Assembly: GCA_028752905.1 (NCBI GenBank)
Contig: JAQNBH010000006.1
Span: forward strand, 27,074,448-27,138,447
Source of the DNA: Cladorhizidae sp. MBARI D1340-BT2
Lineage: Eukaryota > Porifera > Demospongiae > Poecilosclerida > Cladorhizidae
Reading direction: 5' to 3'
Length of the DNA: 64,000 bases
Made by a program: the position numbers and the translations under genes. The notes under the pieces were generated by a model. The model saw only the letters and a list, made by a program, of their open reading frames with translations. It made no database searches and was not told the origin of the DNA. Each line of letters starts with the position of its first letter. Positions within the stretch are counted from its first letter, which is position 1. Of this stretch, positions 10,678-22,982 are shown one piece after another.

Positions 10678-13652
10678 CATGGGCGTACATGGATTTCTGG
10701 GGGTTCTGCAGAACACCCCTTTAATTTTAATGATATTCATTGGAATGTGTTTGTGTGTGTTTTGCCCTCTCAGATTTCATTTCAGACAATGGCTCAATTC
10801 ATTAATATAATTTTAATTATACATAGGTACATTGATAGTGTTAAATAATGTGGAAACAAAATTACAATAACTTAGGGCTAGGCTTTGCCCTAGCCCTAGC
10901 CCTTGACCATGGGGGAGGGGAAAATGAGAACCCAACGAATGTACTTTCTAAAGAAAGCCCACAACCCCCCCATGCAAATAAGACCAATCTGCTCAGGGTG
11001 CTCGGGTCCCACCGAGGGGCTGTCTGGTTGGATGGACTTTGTCCTTCGATCGGTTAATGAGCTAATCATTGCACAGTTACACATCAAGCTACGTGAGCAT
11101 TAATAGTAGTTGTGGAACTAATGAGCTACAACTCTGCCATGAAGAGGCAACGACAAAATATGGACATCAGGTAATTTTTCAAAATAACAGCCATTGAGGA
11201 TGAAGATAAGAGAAATTATTGCTAGCTATTTAGCTTGAAGCCTGTACACTTGATAAACCAATCTCATTTATTCAGATTCTAGTGAACCTCAGTCTGATCT
11301 GGATCATTCTGAAATCAGTACCACACTGGAAAGCTGACATGAAGATGAAGTTCCTATAGTTAATGAATGCTCAAGTGGAAGTGCCGAAGGACCAGAATCG
11401 TATGTTTATTATCTGCAAATAGGTCTATTGATGATGCTGCTAGTTTAATAAATGAGCTTTCTAGTGGTGCTAGATACTGTCACCACGATGTACAATTGCC
11501 TAGTGTCCTTACTGGCACCTTATTACCTAGCTATCACCAAAAGTTTAACATAATTATTGTGGCTCAGTAAATATCCTTGGCTAGTCTTCAGTTCTAAGGT
11601 AGATGGTGTATTTTGTCCTCTGTTTCTTCCATCTAGCCAACGTAAAGATAAAGGTTACCTGGTAATTAAGCCTTTTTCTAACTGGATCAAGATGAGTTGC
11701 ACTTTGAGTAATCATCCGAAGCTTCAATACCATCGTGATTGTTTGCAGCAAGCATATGCACAATTGAAAATCCAGCATCACGAGTAGATGTAATGACAAG
11801 CACTACTGCTGTTCAAAAGGAAATTAGGCAATACTGAGGCAAATTGTTTGAGCAATTCTTTTTTTAGGCAAACAGGGTATTGCATTTCGTGGAAAGTTAG
11901 AGGATGTTGCATCGTCAAAGAATGCAGGAAACTTTTTAGCACTGCTAAATTCTTTTGCGGGGACAGACAGTATTTTATATGAGCATCTTTATTGTACCGA
12001 GGCAAAGAATGCAACACACTTATCACCAGGGACTCAAAATGTAATTATTAATAATATAGGCTATGATATGATTCTTGCCAAAACAATATCTGAAATAAAA
12101 GAAGCAAAATATTTTTCCGTTCTAGCTGATGAGGTTTCATGTCACAATGTAGAGCATTTGCACATATGCCTTCACTTTGTTGATGGCCATGGTGACATTC
12201 GAGAAGAGTATGTTTCATTTGTAAAACTTGAGAGAGTCCGAGCAGCTGATGTAGCAAATGCCATTATACAGACCTTGGAGGGGCTTGGCTTATCACTGAG
12301 TGATTTGCGAGGACAAGGGTATGATGGGGCCTCAATGATGAGTGGGGAGATAGCTGTTGTGCAGGCATTACTTCGAGAGAAGCATCCCAAGGCATTGTAC
12401 ACCCATTGTGCAAGTCCTTCCATAATCTGGCTATCATAAGTTCCTGTCCTGTTCCGCCTATAAGGAACTGTGTAATTCAGATAAAAGGTTTCACATTATG
12501 GATAAAGGATTCAGCTAAAAGAGAGGGTCTCCTTAAAGCAATCATTCAGAAGAGGTCTCAGATTGGCACAAAGCAGTCTTCAATAATCAACGTTTGCATT
12601 ACTCGATGGGTAGAGAACATCAATGGCTGGGAGCGTTTCTGTCTATATCATCCTTTTCTAATTGAAATGTGTGAGATAGTACTCGATGGAAATAGTGAAT
12701 TTGTGAACTATAAAGATGGTTGGACTACTGATGATAAGAAAAATGCTCTTGCATATATGAAAACATTGGAGTCCTTGGCATTTTTGTATTCCCTAGTCAC
12801 TCTCTTTAGGTCTGTTAAAGAAGCTGTTGTTAAATTACAAGAAAGTGCCAAGACCTTACCTCTGGAGTGACAATAGTACAAGAGACTGTTGCAATGAATT
12901 TAAAAGAGATAGAGCAGATGTTGATAATTTTTCACAGCGTATCTTTCGGCATCAGTCCAATATAACTATTTCGATGCCACGCACAACTCAGCATCGTCTC
13001 AATCCACTAATTCAGTTGAGGATTATTTTAAATGGGCTGTAGTTATCCCTCTTCTTGACCACATTATACATCAATATTTACTAAGCATACCAACCAGGTA
13101 GCTTCATTGCAATACCTCTTGCCCATCCATATCACTACTTCATCCTTTATTAATATTGAACCTGCTGTTACTTTCTATTCTGAAGATCTACCAAATGTGA
13201 GTATACTTGATGAAGAGTTACATCGCTGGAAGTCAAGGTGGCTACAAATTTAACCAGATGAGCATCCTCAAACTCTGAGTGAATCGCTTAAACTCTGCTG
13301 CCTCAAAACCCTTCCAAATGTCCCTTTTGAACCTTTTTGCTACACTCCCACTCAGTTACCATATTTGTGAACGATCTGCTTCCACACTTCGATGTTTAAA
13401 AAAGTGAGGAAAGACTCAGTGCCTTAGCATTAATACTGGAATGGATCGATACTGTTGCAAACTTTACGTAGAACAACATCTCTGTAAATATTTTTGGAGT
13501 TTCCACGATTTGTGCTGGATGGGGCTTTGTGCTGGATGGGGCATATATATTTCCCTCTTGCACTATATATCCTCACCATGGCTTTCAGCCACATGATCCA
13601 CATCCGACATAATACATAACCCCCCTTTTCAAAAGTCTGCGTATGCCCCTGC
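10678..13652 (+). mobile_element. hAT-superfamily DNA transposon, decayed
   Basis: The left end (10678, catgggcgtacatggatttc) and the right end (to 13652, reverse complement caggggcatacgcagacttt) share an imperfect terminal repeat of the hAT CAGGGGCGTA type, followed on each side by a G-rich stretch. They enclose a TTF-finger/hAT transposase. The flanking bases share only cttat, so no clean 8-bp target duplication is visible. The termini are therefore assigned with moderate confidence. Confidence 0.55.
11139..13462 (+). pseudogene. hAT transposase, TTF-type zinc finger + DUF4371 (ZMYM1-like)
   Basis: A short first exon (11139-11170, MKRQRQNMDIR) ends at a GT donor. An intron with AG at 11275 is followed by an acidic region. 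A TTF-type finger follows (about 11545-11790, SKYPWLVFSSKVDG and VIKPFSNWIKMS). The transposase core runs from about 11860 to 12420, with GIAFRGKLEDVASS, FSVLADEV and LRGQGYDGASMMSG. A frameshift near 12406-12420 moves the reading to another frame (to 12868, CITRWVEN). The C-terminal dimerisation part (RSASTLRCLKK near 13370, then ERLSALALILEWIDT) carries another frameshift. FSVLADEV with GYDGASMMSG is characteristic of TTF/ZMYM1-like hAT proteins. Nonsense changes at several points show it is inactive. Confidence 0.85.
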
Positions 13653-14037
13653 TTATAAGCTTCTTAAACTAGCCTTATTCCTACTAGGACAGCTTCTCAG
13701 GCTCTTCTACTTGGCACACTTGTAGATCTTGGATAGATAACCAATTATATCAACACAGCTCTGGTCTACTTTCCGGGAAAGTAAATTGGATGATTTTACA
13801 TTTTTTTTTAAATCAATCAGCTATCTTGTAAACCGCCTCCTGTGTGATTTACTAGGTTGCTTCTATCACATTCCCAGTGTCCCCAGAAGTTGCAAACCTT
13901 TACAAGTGGGTACTGAGCAGCTGCTTGCTTTACAGCTGTACTCAAAGTTCTTTAGATAGAGGAGCTATTGATTTAGTTAAGAGCTTTGTAAAGTTTGGCG
14001 TTATCAGATTACAACAGATAGCAAGTTTAATTAAATA
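13653..14037. other. No recognised feature
   Basis: Spacer between the hAT element and the piggyBac-like gene. No frame or repeat seen. Confidence 0.5.
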
Positions 14038-15950
14038 TTGTGGGGTGTAACTATGGCTAAATATTGTGATACAGATAAAGTGCTGTGTATGTTGGATGAT
14101 GAGAGTGATGACGATTTTGATGGCTTCATAGTGAAGAATTATAGTGAGGATGATGAGGATGTTGGAGTTTGTGAGGTAGCTGATAGTGTTAGTGATGGCG
14201 TAGTTGGTGGTGAGTGTAGCTAAAGTGGTAGCAGTTCTGGTGCCAGTACTTCTTGTTCCACTTCTTCCATCTCCTTTAGCCAGGCATCTGGGTGCACTGT
14301 TGACATGGAAGGAAAAGAGCCTTTGGAGTTTGCTCAGCTTTTTCTGGAAGACAATATCCTGAAGAGAGTTGTGAATGAAACAAATTTGTATGCTGAGCAA
14401 TTCATGGGGCTGGAAATAAAGACTTACCTCTTCGATCAAGAGTCAGAGAGTGGAAAAGGTGCTCAGTCAGTGAAATGGTGAAGTTTCTTGCCCTTTATTG
14501 CCATGAGCATGGATAATAAGCATCGGATTGAGGACTATTGGTGCAAGAAATGGCCCTTCACCACATCATGCTTCTCCTCTATCATGGCGGGAGACCGATT
14601 TTGTATCGCGCTTCTTTCACCTAAATGATGGAGAGAAGGTGTACATAGGGGTCGGCCAGGATATGATGCCCTGTTCAAAATACGGCCACTTATGGAGCAT
14701 TTACTAGACAAATTCAAAACCTTTTACCAGCTGGGGAGAGAAATATCAGTCGATGAATCAATGATAGGCTTCAAGGGACGGCTGTGGTTTATCCCTATCA
14801 AGTGGAGCATGAAAGCCTACGTCCTGGCAGAAGGCTCCAGTGGATATATGTACATTTGGAAGCTCTATGCTGGTGAGGAAACTGTATAATATATATACAC
14901 ACAAAATAGCCATGAAGAAAAGTACTATAATATTATATATAATAAATATAATTCACTTCTTAGTCTTTCCCCCCCACTTTTTTCTTTGTTTTTCCACTTC
15001 CTTCCCGCTCTTCTTCATTATCCCCTTTTTCCTTCCCGCTTTTTTTCCTTTTCAGTTCTTGTTCTTTTTTGGGGGGTTCCCAGAGAAATGAGAGCCTCTC
15101 TGCTACAGAACAACACATGACATGGTGATGAAGCTAGTGGAAGGGATGGAGAATAAAGGACACCATTTGTACACAAGTCCAGACTTGTTCCTCACCCTAA
15201 AAATTAGTGGCTTTGGTGCATGTGGTGCAGTTCGGGTGAACAGGAGGGGGTTACTTGCATGTATCAAGGCCAAAGACAAAATGAAAAAGGGTGACATCAA
15301 GTATATAAGTACAAATGGTGTCCTTGCCTTGAAATGGATGGACAAGAGAGCTGTGACCATTCTGAGTACTATCCACGATGATAGCACTATAGCAAAGAGG
15401 AGGAGGACAAGGCTGTCAGCAACTGGCATGGAGGAGGTCATAAAGCCAACAGCCATTGTCGAGTACAATAGTCACATGGGTGGGGTTGACAAATCCAATT
15501 AGCTGATGAGTTACTATACCTTCCAACATAGGACACAGAAATGGTGGAAACGGGCAGCTTTTCATCTCCTCAACCTGGTATTGGTAAATGCATACATAAT
15601 ATATAAAGGGACACCTTTGACTGGCCGAAGAGTAACACACCAGTGCTTCTTAGTGAAGGTTGCTGTTGGATTTCTTCTGGAGGCAGGCCTGACAGAAGCT
15701 CAGCTTGAAGTGTCCATCTTCCCCAAAATCATCTTGTGGCTGAACCAGCCAGACTTACAGGAATGCACTTCATAGAGCACCTTCCCCCAAATAGCAATGG
15801 CAAAAGGTCCCTGTGTGCTTGCTACCTGTGCAGCAGCAAAAAAGGAAGTCAGAACTTCATTTAGATGTAAGATTTGTAAAGTAGCTTTATGTATTACACC
15901 TGCTTTGAACTATACCTCACAAAAGTTAGTCCTGTGTCGCTTACCATCCA
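14038..15950 (+). pseudogene. PGBD4-like piggyBac transposase
   Basis: An acidic N-terminus (MAKYCDTDKVLCMLDDESDD) is followed after a stop at 14221 by a DDE domain: GREISVDESMIGFKGRLWFI near 14725-14790, with the first catalytic Asp in SVDES. A T-rich stretch (about 14885-15100, possibly an intron) separates this from GHHLYTSPDLF, SGFGACGAVRVNRRG and YNSHMGGVDKSN, followed by a stop at 15500 and a readable continuation. A C-terminal cysteine-rich finger (FRCKICKVALC) ends near 15900. In relatives the HHLY motif is followed by a short V-D-N-F-Y block carrying the second catalytic Asp; here it is missing. The Asp after GGVDKS is Asn. The protein is therefore dead on several counts. TTAA termini were not found. 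Confidence 0.88.
14885..15100 (+). other. T-rich interruption in the piggyBac gene, intron or insertion
   Basis: It begins with gtataatatatatacac after the codons for GEET, carries long pyrimidine tracts, and ends with ctctctgctacag, so donor and acceptor signals are both present. A stop codon follows in one phase, so splicing phase was not resolved. Confidence 0.45.
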
Positions 15951-16129
15951 CATCATATCGTGTGTTTTTTATTTCTTTCTTCACTTTTCCTTGATTGTTT
16001 TTTCTTCCAGTAGCACAACTTTTACCAATCCTATGTATGCAAACAACTATGACTATGAATAATATTTATAGTGGATATGTAATATAAATGCATTGTTGCT
16101 AGATCATCCCAAAGCTAGCTGAGCTGAAA

Positions 16130-16860
16130 ATATACTAGCACTGGCTATAGAATACCATGGTTGCTTGGCAGTCTACTAGCTACCTCCAGCGCTAGCTATT
16201 GCTGGCTATATATATATCAGCTACAATTGCCTTCTTCAAGCGCTAGCTAATTTTCTAGCTATAATGATCATCTAAAACTACCAACTTCAATCACTAGCTA
16301 ATTTCCTAGCTATAATGATTATCTAAAACTGGCAACTTGGCAAGTGCTAGCTAATTTTCTAGTATAAAGATCAGCTAAAACTGCCTGTACAGTTCAAGCG
16401 CTAGCTAATTTGCTAGCTATAATGATCATCTATAACTTCCAACTTCAAGCGCTAGCTAATTTGCTAGCTATTTAAAGATCAGCTAAAACTGCCTAGACAC
16501 TTAAAGCGCTAGCTTAGCTATAATGATAATCTAAAACTGCCAACTTCTAGTTTGCTAGCTATAAAGATCAGCTAAAACTGCCTATACACTTCAAGCGCTA
16601 GCTACTTTGCTAGATATAAAGATGGCCTAAACTACTATACCTCGAGAGCTAGAAACTTTGCTATCCAAAGATGACCGACAATTATTTACTTTACTAATTA
16701 GCTAAGCTTTAAAAATATGATCTACAACTGTCTTCTTCGAGCGCTAGCTATAAGATGACCTACAGCTAGCTACCTTGAGCGCTACCTAAAAAGATAGCCT
16801 ATATACAACTAGCTAGCTAGCTAAAAAAATGCTCTAGCTAAAACTAACTTCGAGCACACT
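16130..16860. repeat. Minisatellite rich in AGCGCTAGC, ~55-bp unit
   Basis: A unit of roughly 50-60 bases built from agcgctagctaatttgctag, then ctataatgatcatc and taaaactgccaactt recurs about twelve times, with indels. The internal gcgctagc-like words make every unit partly self-complementary. Similar words occur in the MITE at 55790-55930. Confidence 0.9.
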
Positions 16861-19800
16861 ATGTAACAAACTGGTTAGCTCATCCACATAATAATCTTAC
16901 TTGGAGTCTAGCTTCACTTGTCTTGACATCTCTAAAGATTCTTCTAGCCTCGTGTTAGGTAGAAAGTTAGGAGATGGTCTGAATATCAATGAACACTCAC
17001 CTCAACGAGCCACACACAACAAAAATAAATAATAAAAACATCAGGTAATTAAAAAACACAGGTGATTCCAATAAACAGTGTCTGCGTGCAGGGGAAATTA
17101 CCTGAGTAACTCCCTTCGCATTCTAAGAGTTTAAGGATGCCAATGGGCAATATTAGGAAAGTTATGAGTAAAAAGAACATATCAACAGAATATACCTGTA
17201 AATACTTGTTTTCTTCCTTGATGTTATACCTCTACCTACCTCTTGCTAGTGCCTCAACTGCCAGGGCCATGTAGGACTTGCCAGGCTGCTGGATCAGAAA
17301 CCAAACCCCTCATTAACAAAGTGCTAATACAGTTAGAGGTGCTGTGAGGCCCAGCATCTGGCCCAACCAGTAAAGCAACATATTGCCTCCATTCCTTTCC
17401 ACCAATCACTGTTGCACACCATTCCCCATCATTAGCTATTGTACCCATAGTTCATATTGAAATGTAATTATGGTACTTTATGACACTGGCAACCTGGAGT
17501 AACTGTCTCTTAGGGTATAAATGTACTCTATGTATGCCAAGCTCCTGCAAGCTCCAGGTTTCTAGATCACTGAATCTTCCATGCCCTTCTTTGTGACTTG
17601 TGGCTGCCCCTATGCTGAAGCTGTGGCACAGTAGACTTTCATGTATCAGAACATCGGATTATTCAAACTCAGTTGCATGGTAATGATCATCAATGGGAGA
17701 TTTCATTAGGGAGGGCTAGAGATTTGCAGGTGAAAGTCAAATCAGTTCGCTAAACCTGCAAAAGTAAGAGCTCAGTTTTATCTAATGAGTCATAGTTCGC
17801 TGTACTTGGCAAGATATTTTAAGGAACCACTTGAGCTAGACTCTCACAAGAGTATGGCAGTAGAAATGCAACCATAACAGAGATCATGAAGAATCAAACA
17901 AAACTTCGACAGTTAGCAGCACCATTTATAGTCAGTTGAGAGTTCAAGTCATGTCATTAGCCTTGCTAAAGACGACCAGCTTGGAAGCACTCTATATTTC
18001 TATTTCATTCAGAAAAGAGGCCAAGGCATCCAGTCTCAGTGGAGTTCCATGAAAAGTTACATGAAGGAGTATCAGAAGCACACCATTTGCTAGGGGCAAA
18101 CTGGCATGATGAGATAGACCACCAAGTGTTGCAGGCAATTCTGAATCCTCCGAGACAGCACTGGTGGTTGTTAAAAGAGTGAGACATCTGGCGTGCACAA
18201 AGCGTATGATAACCTGAAGCAAAGAACTCTTGCATCTCGTTTTAGTAAATAGTGTTATTGTACAGGATGTAGTAATCAACAACAATTGCTCGTATAAAAT
18301 ATACACAAAAATACTTTAAATGAATGAATATGTGTATAAGACAGCATGGCTGCTACTGAGGACATAGCTGCTTCTCCTTCAGGAAGTAAGCTGCTCACAT
18401 TCCATGGCCCTGCAGACTAAAATCGCTAATGATATTAGCAATTATTGAAACACCCGAGTCAGTATCGACAAGTTTATAATGACTTGCTTGCTTTTCATAT
18501 ATCCAAAGTTTTCCCTTATCCGAACTATAGTGTAGATCCCAATACGTTGAATGCATTTGGGTCTACAGTACCCAGATGCATCTAACCAACCCTGCCTTGG
18601 CTGGGGACCTTCATGCAACCACTAACCATTGACATGTCAGATATGTGCTGTCTCGAAACACAGAGAGTGGGCATTTTTTTACCCAGAGGTTAAGCAGAGT
18701 CCTGACTGGACAGATATCTGACTTTTTCTTCCCGATGAAGAGCTGGATTCCGTGATGAAAATTGTCTATCTTCGACTGTAATAGTCATTCTTATGATGTC
18801 CTGGCAGGACGGATGACCCACTGCAATAGCTGAGCAAGACAAGTGGCATGTTGGTTCATAGAGGCTTCTGATAGACTGTCATTTCATTTCTCCTGATCTT
18901 GGAAAGCAACAGAGGTTAAAGCAGCATGCATCCCAAGTGATGTACAATGGTATGAGTGGGCCCCCCACCTCCTTTCAGCTTTATAAGAATATCAGGAGAT
19001 ATATGGCAATTTCTGTCATTTCTCCCAACCTTGGTATGCTTCCAAGCATTTGATTCCCTGTAGACTGTATTGTAGATGTTGATGGGCAGGCTCCAAGTGG
19101 TCTTTCTTGCCATCAGCAATGTAGAGAAATCAGATTGCTGACAAGTATACTTGATGGTATGATGGTTAACCCTGACCCAGCAATCTATGACATGAAGCTG
19201 CACGGCACCCAGTCTCTGTTGCTGAACTGCCTGAAGCCCCCCTTCAATTTAAAATTCCTGGAATTTTTACTGACTACTGCAGTATGTAACCTTGGCCATT
19301 CCTAATCAATAAGTTTCTTCACCTCTCTTTAGCCCAGTTCGGCCAGCTAGATACTAGAGTTACTTACAGTTCTTGTGAGACGATATCAGGTTCTCTGATG
19401 GCTGAAGGGACCGGGCACAGAAATATGTTACATCATTTTGGGACAGATTAACCACTGCTCTATTCTCTCTCCCAGTGATGTGCTGGCTTATAATTAGCAG
19501 ATTATATTAGAGCAAAAGAAAAACAGGCTTTTCATGAGGTTCATCACATTGACAACCTTTCTACCACCTAATATCAGGATGGCCACCAATACAACACTGC
19601 TACACCAGTATTTAGCTGCTTATGCCCACCACTATTTTTTCCCATAAAGCTTTCCCAATCACTAATGGAAACAGTTCCTTCACCACGATGTGAGGGATTT
19701 TCTATGCTTGTTGTATATAGTTTATCTTAATACCATTGCCCTCCTGACAAGAATATTCCACACTCCCATCATCGTGGGGCATTGGAATTAAGATCACTTC

Positions 19801-21042
19801 CCAACACCAATCCTCCCCCTATTCTATGCTTGGACAATGCAGGCCCACCATAAAAGCTGATAGAAACTCATTCTGATCCTGGTGCTATAATGGAGCTCTC
19901 TAGCTAATGCTGGTAGGTCAGTTTCTTCTCAGGAATGATCTGCCTGATTTTATTAAGCTGCATACGTATTGTAGCCGCCCAATTATTCCAACAAATGGAG
20001 TTCTAATAATTGAAAATCATCGATAACTGAACTGCAGTGTGGAAGACCTTCAGCTATTTTTAGCTCCACATAAAATCATTGGCAATCCACTCTCCTATAC
20101 TGCATTCCACTGCCACTCAAGCTAAATTTATCCAGTTCTTCATAATATCACAGATCTTGAGCTCAATATTGATATTAAGGAAAACTCTTTTTGTCTTTTG
20201 AATAGGTCTGGCCATACTCTCTGCTTAGACTAGAACATGCCGGACTAGTGAATGCTATAACACATCCCTCCACATTGGACTAGGGATGTTGACCTATTGA
20301 AGTGCAAAGCACGTTACTTCATAGCAGCAGTCTGATATCAGTCATCAACATTACCATAGAGAAAAATCCGTCGTAAGCACAAAAGTTGGTGAGAACTCAG
20401 GTTGCAGAGCAAGTTTAATGATATTGTCACCAAACTTTGGTTTGTTTGGTCGTATACCTAACCATATACACATGAGGCAATCCTAGGTCTATGATTGGTA
20501 GCCATGGATATGGGGCAGAGACATGATTGGTGACAGAGACAGCTAATAAATGTTATGTTAGTAAACATTGCAGAGAGTGGAAGTTGCTGCATGCACTCAA
20601 AGAAGAATGGTAGAAGAATAATTTTGACGCAAAATTCATAATTTGCAGGAGATTATTAATGTTACTTTTTGTGATGGTACTCACGAAAAAAAAGTTAGAT
20701 CTTTTCTTATGTCTGGGCATTTATGACACGAGTTCCAAAAGGAAGTTTAGACTTTCCCAGAAGATGCCTGAAACTTGAGAAGTCTTGAGTTGCCCTAACT
20801 ATGAAGTATTTGGGTTTGCATGCACTAGAATAAATTTAAAGTAGTATAGCCACAATAGTTAAATATTTGCTCTACATTCTCATCACCTCACTTGCCATAA
20901 GGTATAGAGTGAGGCTCTTGGGAATAAAATTACCCACCAAAAATATCCTGTATTGCTGTGCACATATTCAACATATCTGACCATGCCCTAAGAGTTTCTC
21001 CATTGTTGTTATGATGTTTGGAAGCTAGCTACGTAACTAACA
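16861..21042. other. About 4.2 kb without a recognised gene
   Basis: Only scattered short open frames are present (for example 17992-18306 minus, 18916-19203 minus), with no family motif. A stretch near 18340-18800 reads on the plus strand as several short open pieces separated by stops, starting MAATEDIAASPSGSK. It may be a decayed coding region, but I cannot assign it. No tandem repeats or terminal repeats were noticed. Confidence 0.5.
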
Positions 21043-21320
21043 TAAGAGCAGCAAGATACTCGTTAGGAAACTGTGGACAGCTACAGACATTTGCAGCTAT
21101 AAACAGGCCTGGTTATTCTAGTAAAACTCCTGCTGCAATGTTCTGTGAAACACATTACCCTAATGTTGAATCTTATTACACATGCTCATAAGCTGATATT
21201 TATTTCAAGAGCAGCACTTCATAATCGACCATATGGATGTTAACGACATGTATACTAAACAACTTTTGGTGAAATAAAACATGAGAGGCAACTCAACCAG
21301 AGTTTAGAGCTGGCATAACA
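21043..21320 (-). repeat. Fragment of the inverted-repeat arm family
   Basis: From gcaagatactcgttaggaaa to about gagaggcaactcaaccagag it matches the right-arm segment 53290-53590 in the same orientation, and the reverse complement of about 8690-8900. It keeps the reading AARYSLGNCGQLQT of the arm mini-frame. Similarity ends about 21320. Confidence 0.75.
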
Positions 21321-22084
21321 GTGACATCCAACAACAGTGGAGAATTGGTCAACAAGGCAAGAAAGATTGTGATCGAGCTTCAGGACATGCAATGCATAAT
21401 TCTGAAGGTGAAAGCAGTTAATATCAAGGAAAAGAAATCCATGCATACATCCAAGCTTAGTTGAGATCTTAGAGCAGTGAAAGCAGTGTGAAGAGAGATC
21501 AATTCTGAGTCTACCTTGCTTGATAGCTATAATAGTTGCCGAGCTATGACTTTCCTGGAGCAGTTTAATGCTTTCCTGCAGAGAGTGGAGATGCACATAA
21601 AGAGCCTATTGATTATCCATAGAGATATAGATATTACTGGTAGTATTTTGTAATATTACATTGTGTTCATCCATGTTTTATTTATATATTAACTTTCTGT
21701 ATGAAAGTTAATCATTGGTGAGATTTGTTTCTAGACAACTCTCCTCAGCATTGGTCAACAATATTTACAAACATTCATTTTGGAATTTGTGTATTGTTGT
21801 TCAGCAAAAATGCTTCTCTCAAACAATCCCCTTTTTCATCTGATGAGAGATGATAAGGTTTACAGTGAAATGTCAACTGTGACATTAATTTACAAAATAA
21901 CTGGTTGCATAGAGAGAAGTGAGGAGGACCATATCTTGCAACTGGAATGGTCTCAGAACTAATTCAAATTCCATTCAGTATAGATATCAATCTATGATCA
22001 ATTTAATCGAAAACTATTGTAGCTTTCAAAGTATTCTCAGTTGACATTGTAGATATAAATTTCTCGATTATTAACTTAAATTTG
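21321..22084. other. No recognised feature
   Basis: Includes an open frame on the minus strand (21255-21596) and one on the plus strand (21780-21962), neither of which resembles a known family. Confidence 0.5.
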
Positions 22085-22210
22085 CTCATTTGACATTCCT
22101 GCTAGATACTCTAACCTCAATCAGGAATAATAAGATGCTAAGATTCGTATGAGTCTTAGCATCTCATTGTTCCTGATGAAGGCTAGAGCATTTGCCAGAA
22201 TGTTGAGTGG
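22085..22210. ncRNA. Palindrome of two decayed hammerhead-ribozyme-like motifs, head to head
   Basis: On the plus strand, ctgatgaaggctagagcatt at 22173 is followed by tgccagaatgttgag. On the minus strand, the reverse complement of 22091-22125 reads ctgattgaggttag ... ctagcaggaatgtc. Both align with the better-preserved motif at 59873-59920: ctgatga, stem II, gaaatgtc. Between them is a perfect 10-bp stem, gatgctaaga ... tcttagcatc. The GAAA and CTGATGA cores are mutated, so activity is not expected. It probably derives from a Penelope-like element terminus. Confidence 0.55.
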
Positions 22211-22982
22211 GTAAATTTAAGTTGATTGTCGAGAAAGTCTGTGTAACAAACAATTCTAGCATAAGAAGCTGTGGTCTCAGCAGTATACTTGGCTATGTGT
22301 ATATGCTACCTCGTGGCATCTCATCAGCTTATCTAGATGCTACTGCTCAACTTTACTGTTCTCTCCTGACATGTTCAAGACAGCAAAAACAGTAGCGCCT
22401 GATTGGCATATGAACAAACATGTGTGAGTCCACTATCGTGGCTTACCAGGGAACAATTCTTATGCCAGTGTGGACAGCAGGTCCCTAACCAGCTCCAAAT
22501 ATGTAGGAACCAGCTTATTTTTGTGTGCATGGAACAGCTAGCTTTTACAAATGCCTAGCCATCACAAATGCAACTGCAAAGAAGTTACTCTACTATAGCT
22601 AAAGGATCCTAAAATCTAGAACGATCTGTAGATGACTTACCAAGGTTGTTGGAAAAATAAACTCAGTATGCAGAACAGGATGTAAAAGATAAAACAGTTA
22701 CAGAGAAATAATTTCATGAACTGTACAACCTAATACCTTTTTTTACGATATCTATTTCTGCTGCTCCTCTCCCTTAAGTATTTCTTTAACTCTTCACTTG
22801 TATACAATTAGTTTTTATAATTAAGTACTTCTTTTCCAGGAGTCACTGATAGTAAGCAGCTCCATTTAACAACATGTGTGCAGAGTGTATGGATATTTTT
22901 TATGATGTAACTGTCAACTCACTGATTATAGATGTATACAATAACCAAAAGACACACTTTTGGTGATATAGGACTTGATATA

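Noticed and set aside
18336..18800. Plus-strand open pieces beginning MAATEDIAASPSGSK that looked like a decayed gene
   Set aside because: Stops are frequent and no family could be named, so it is only mentioned in the spacer entry.
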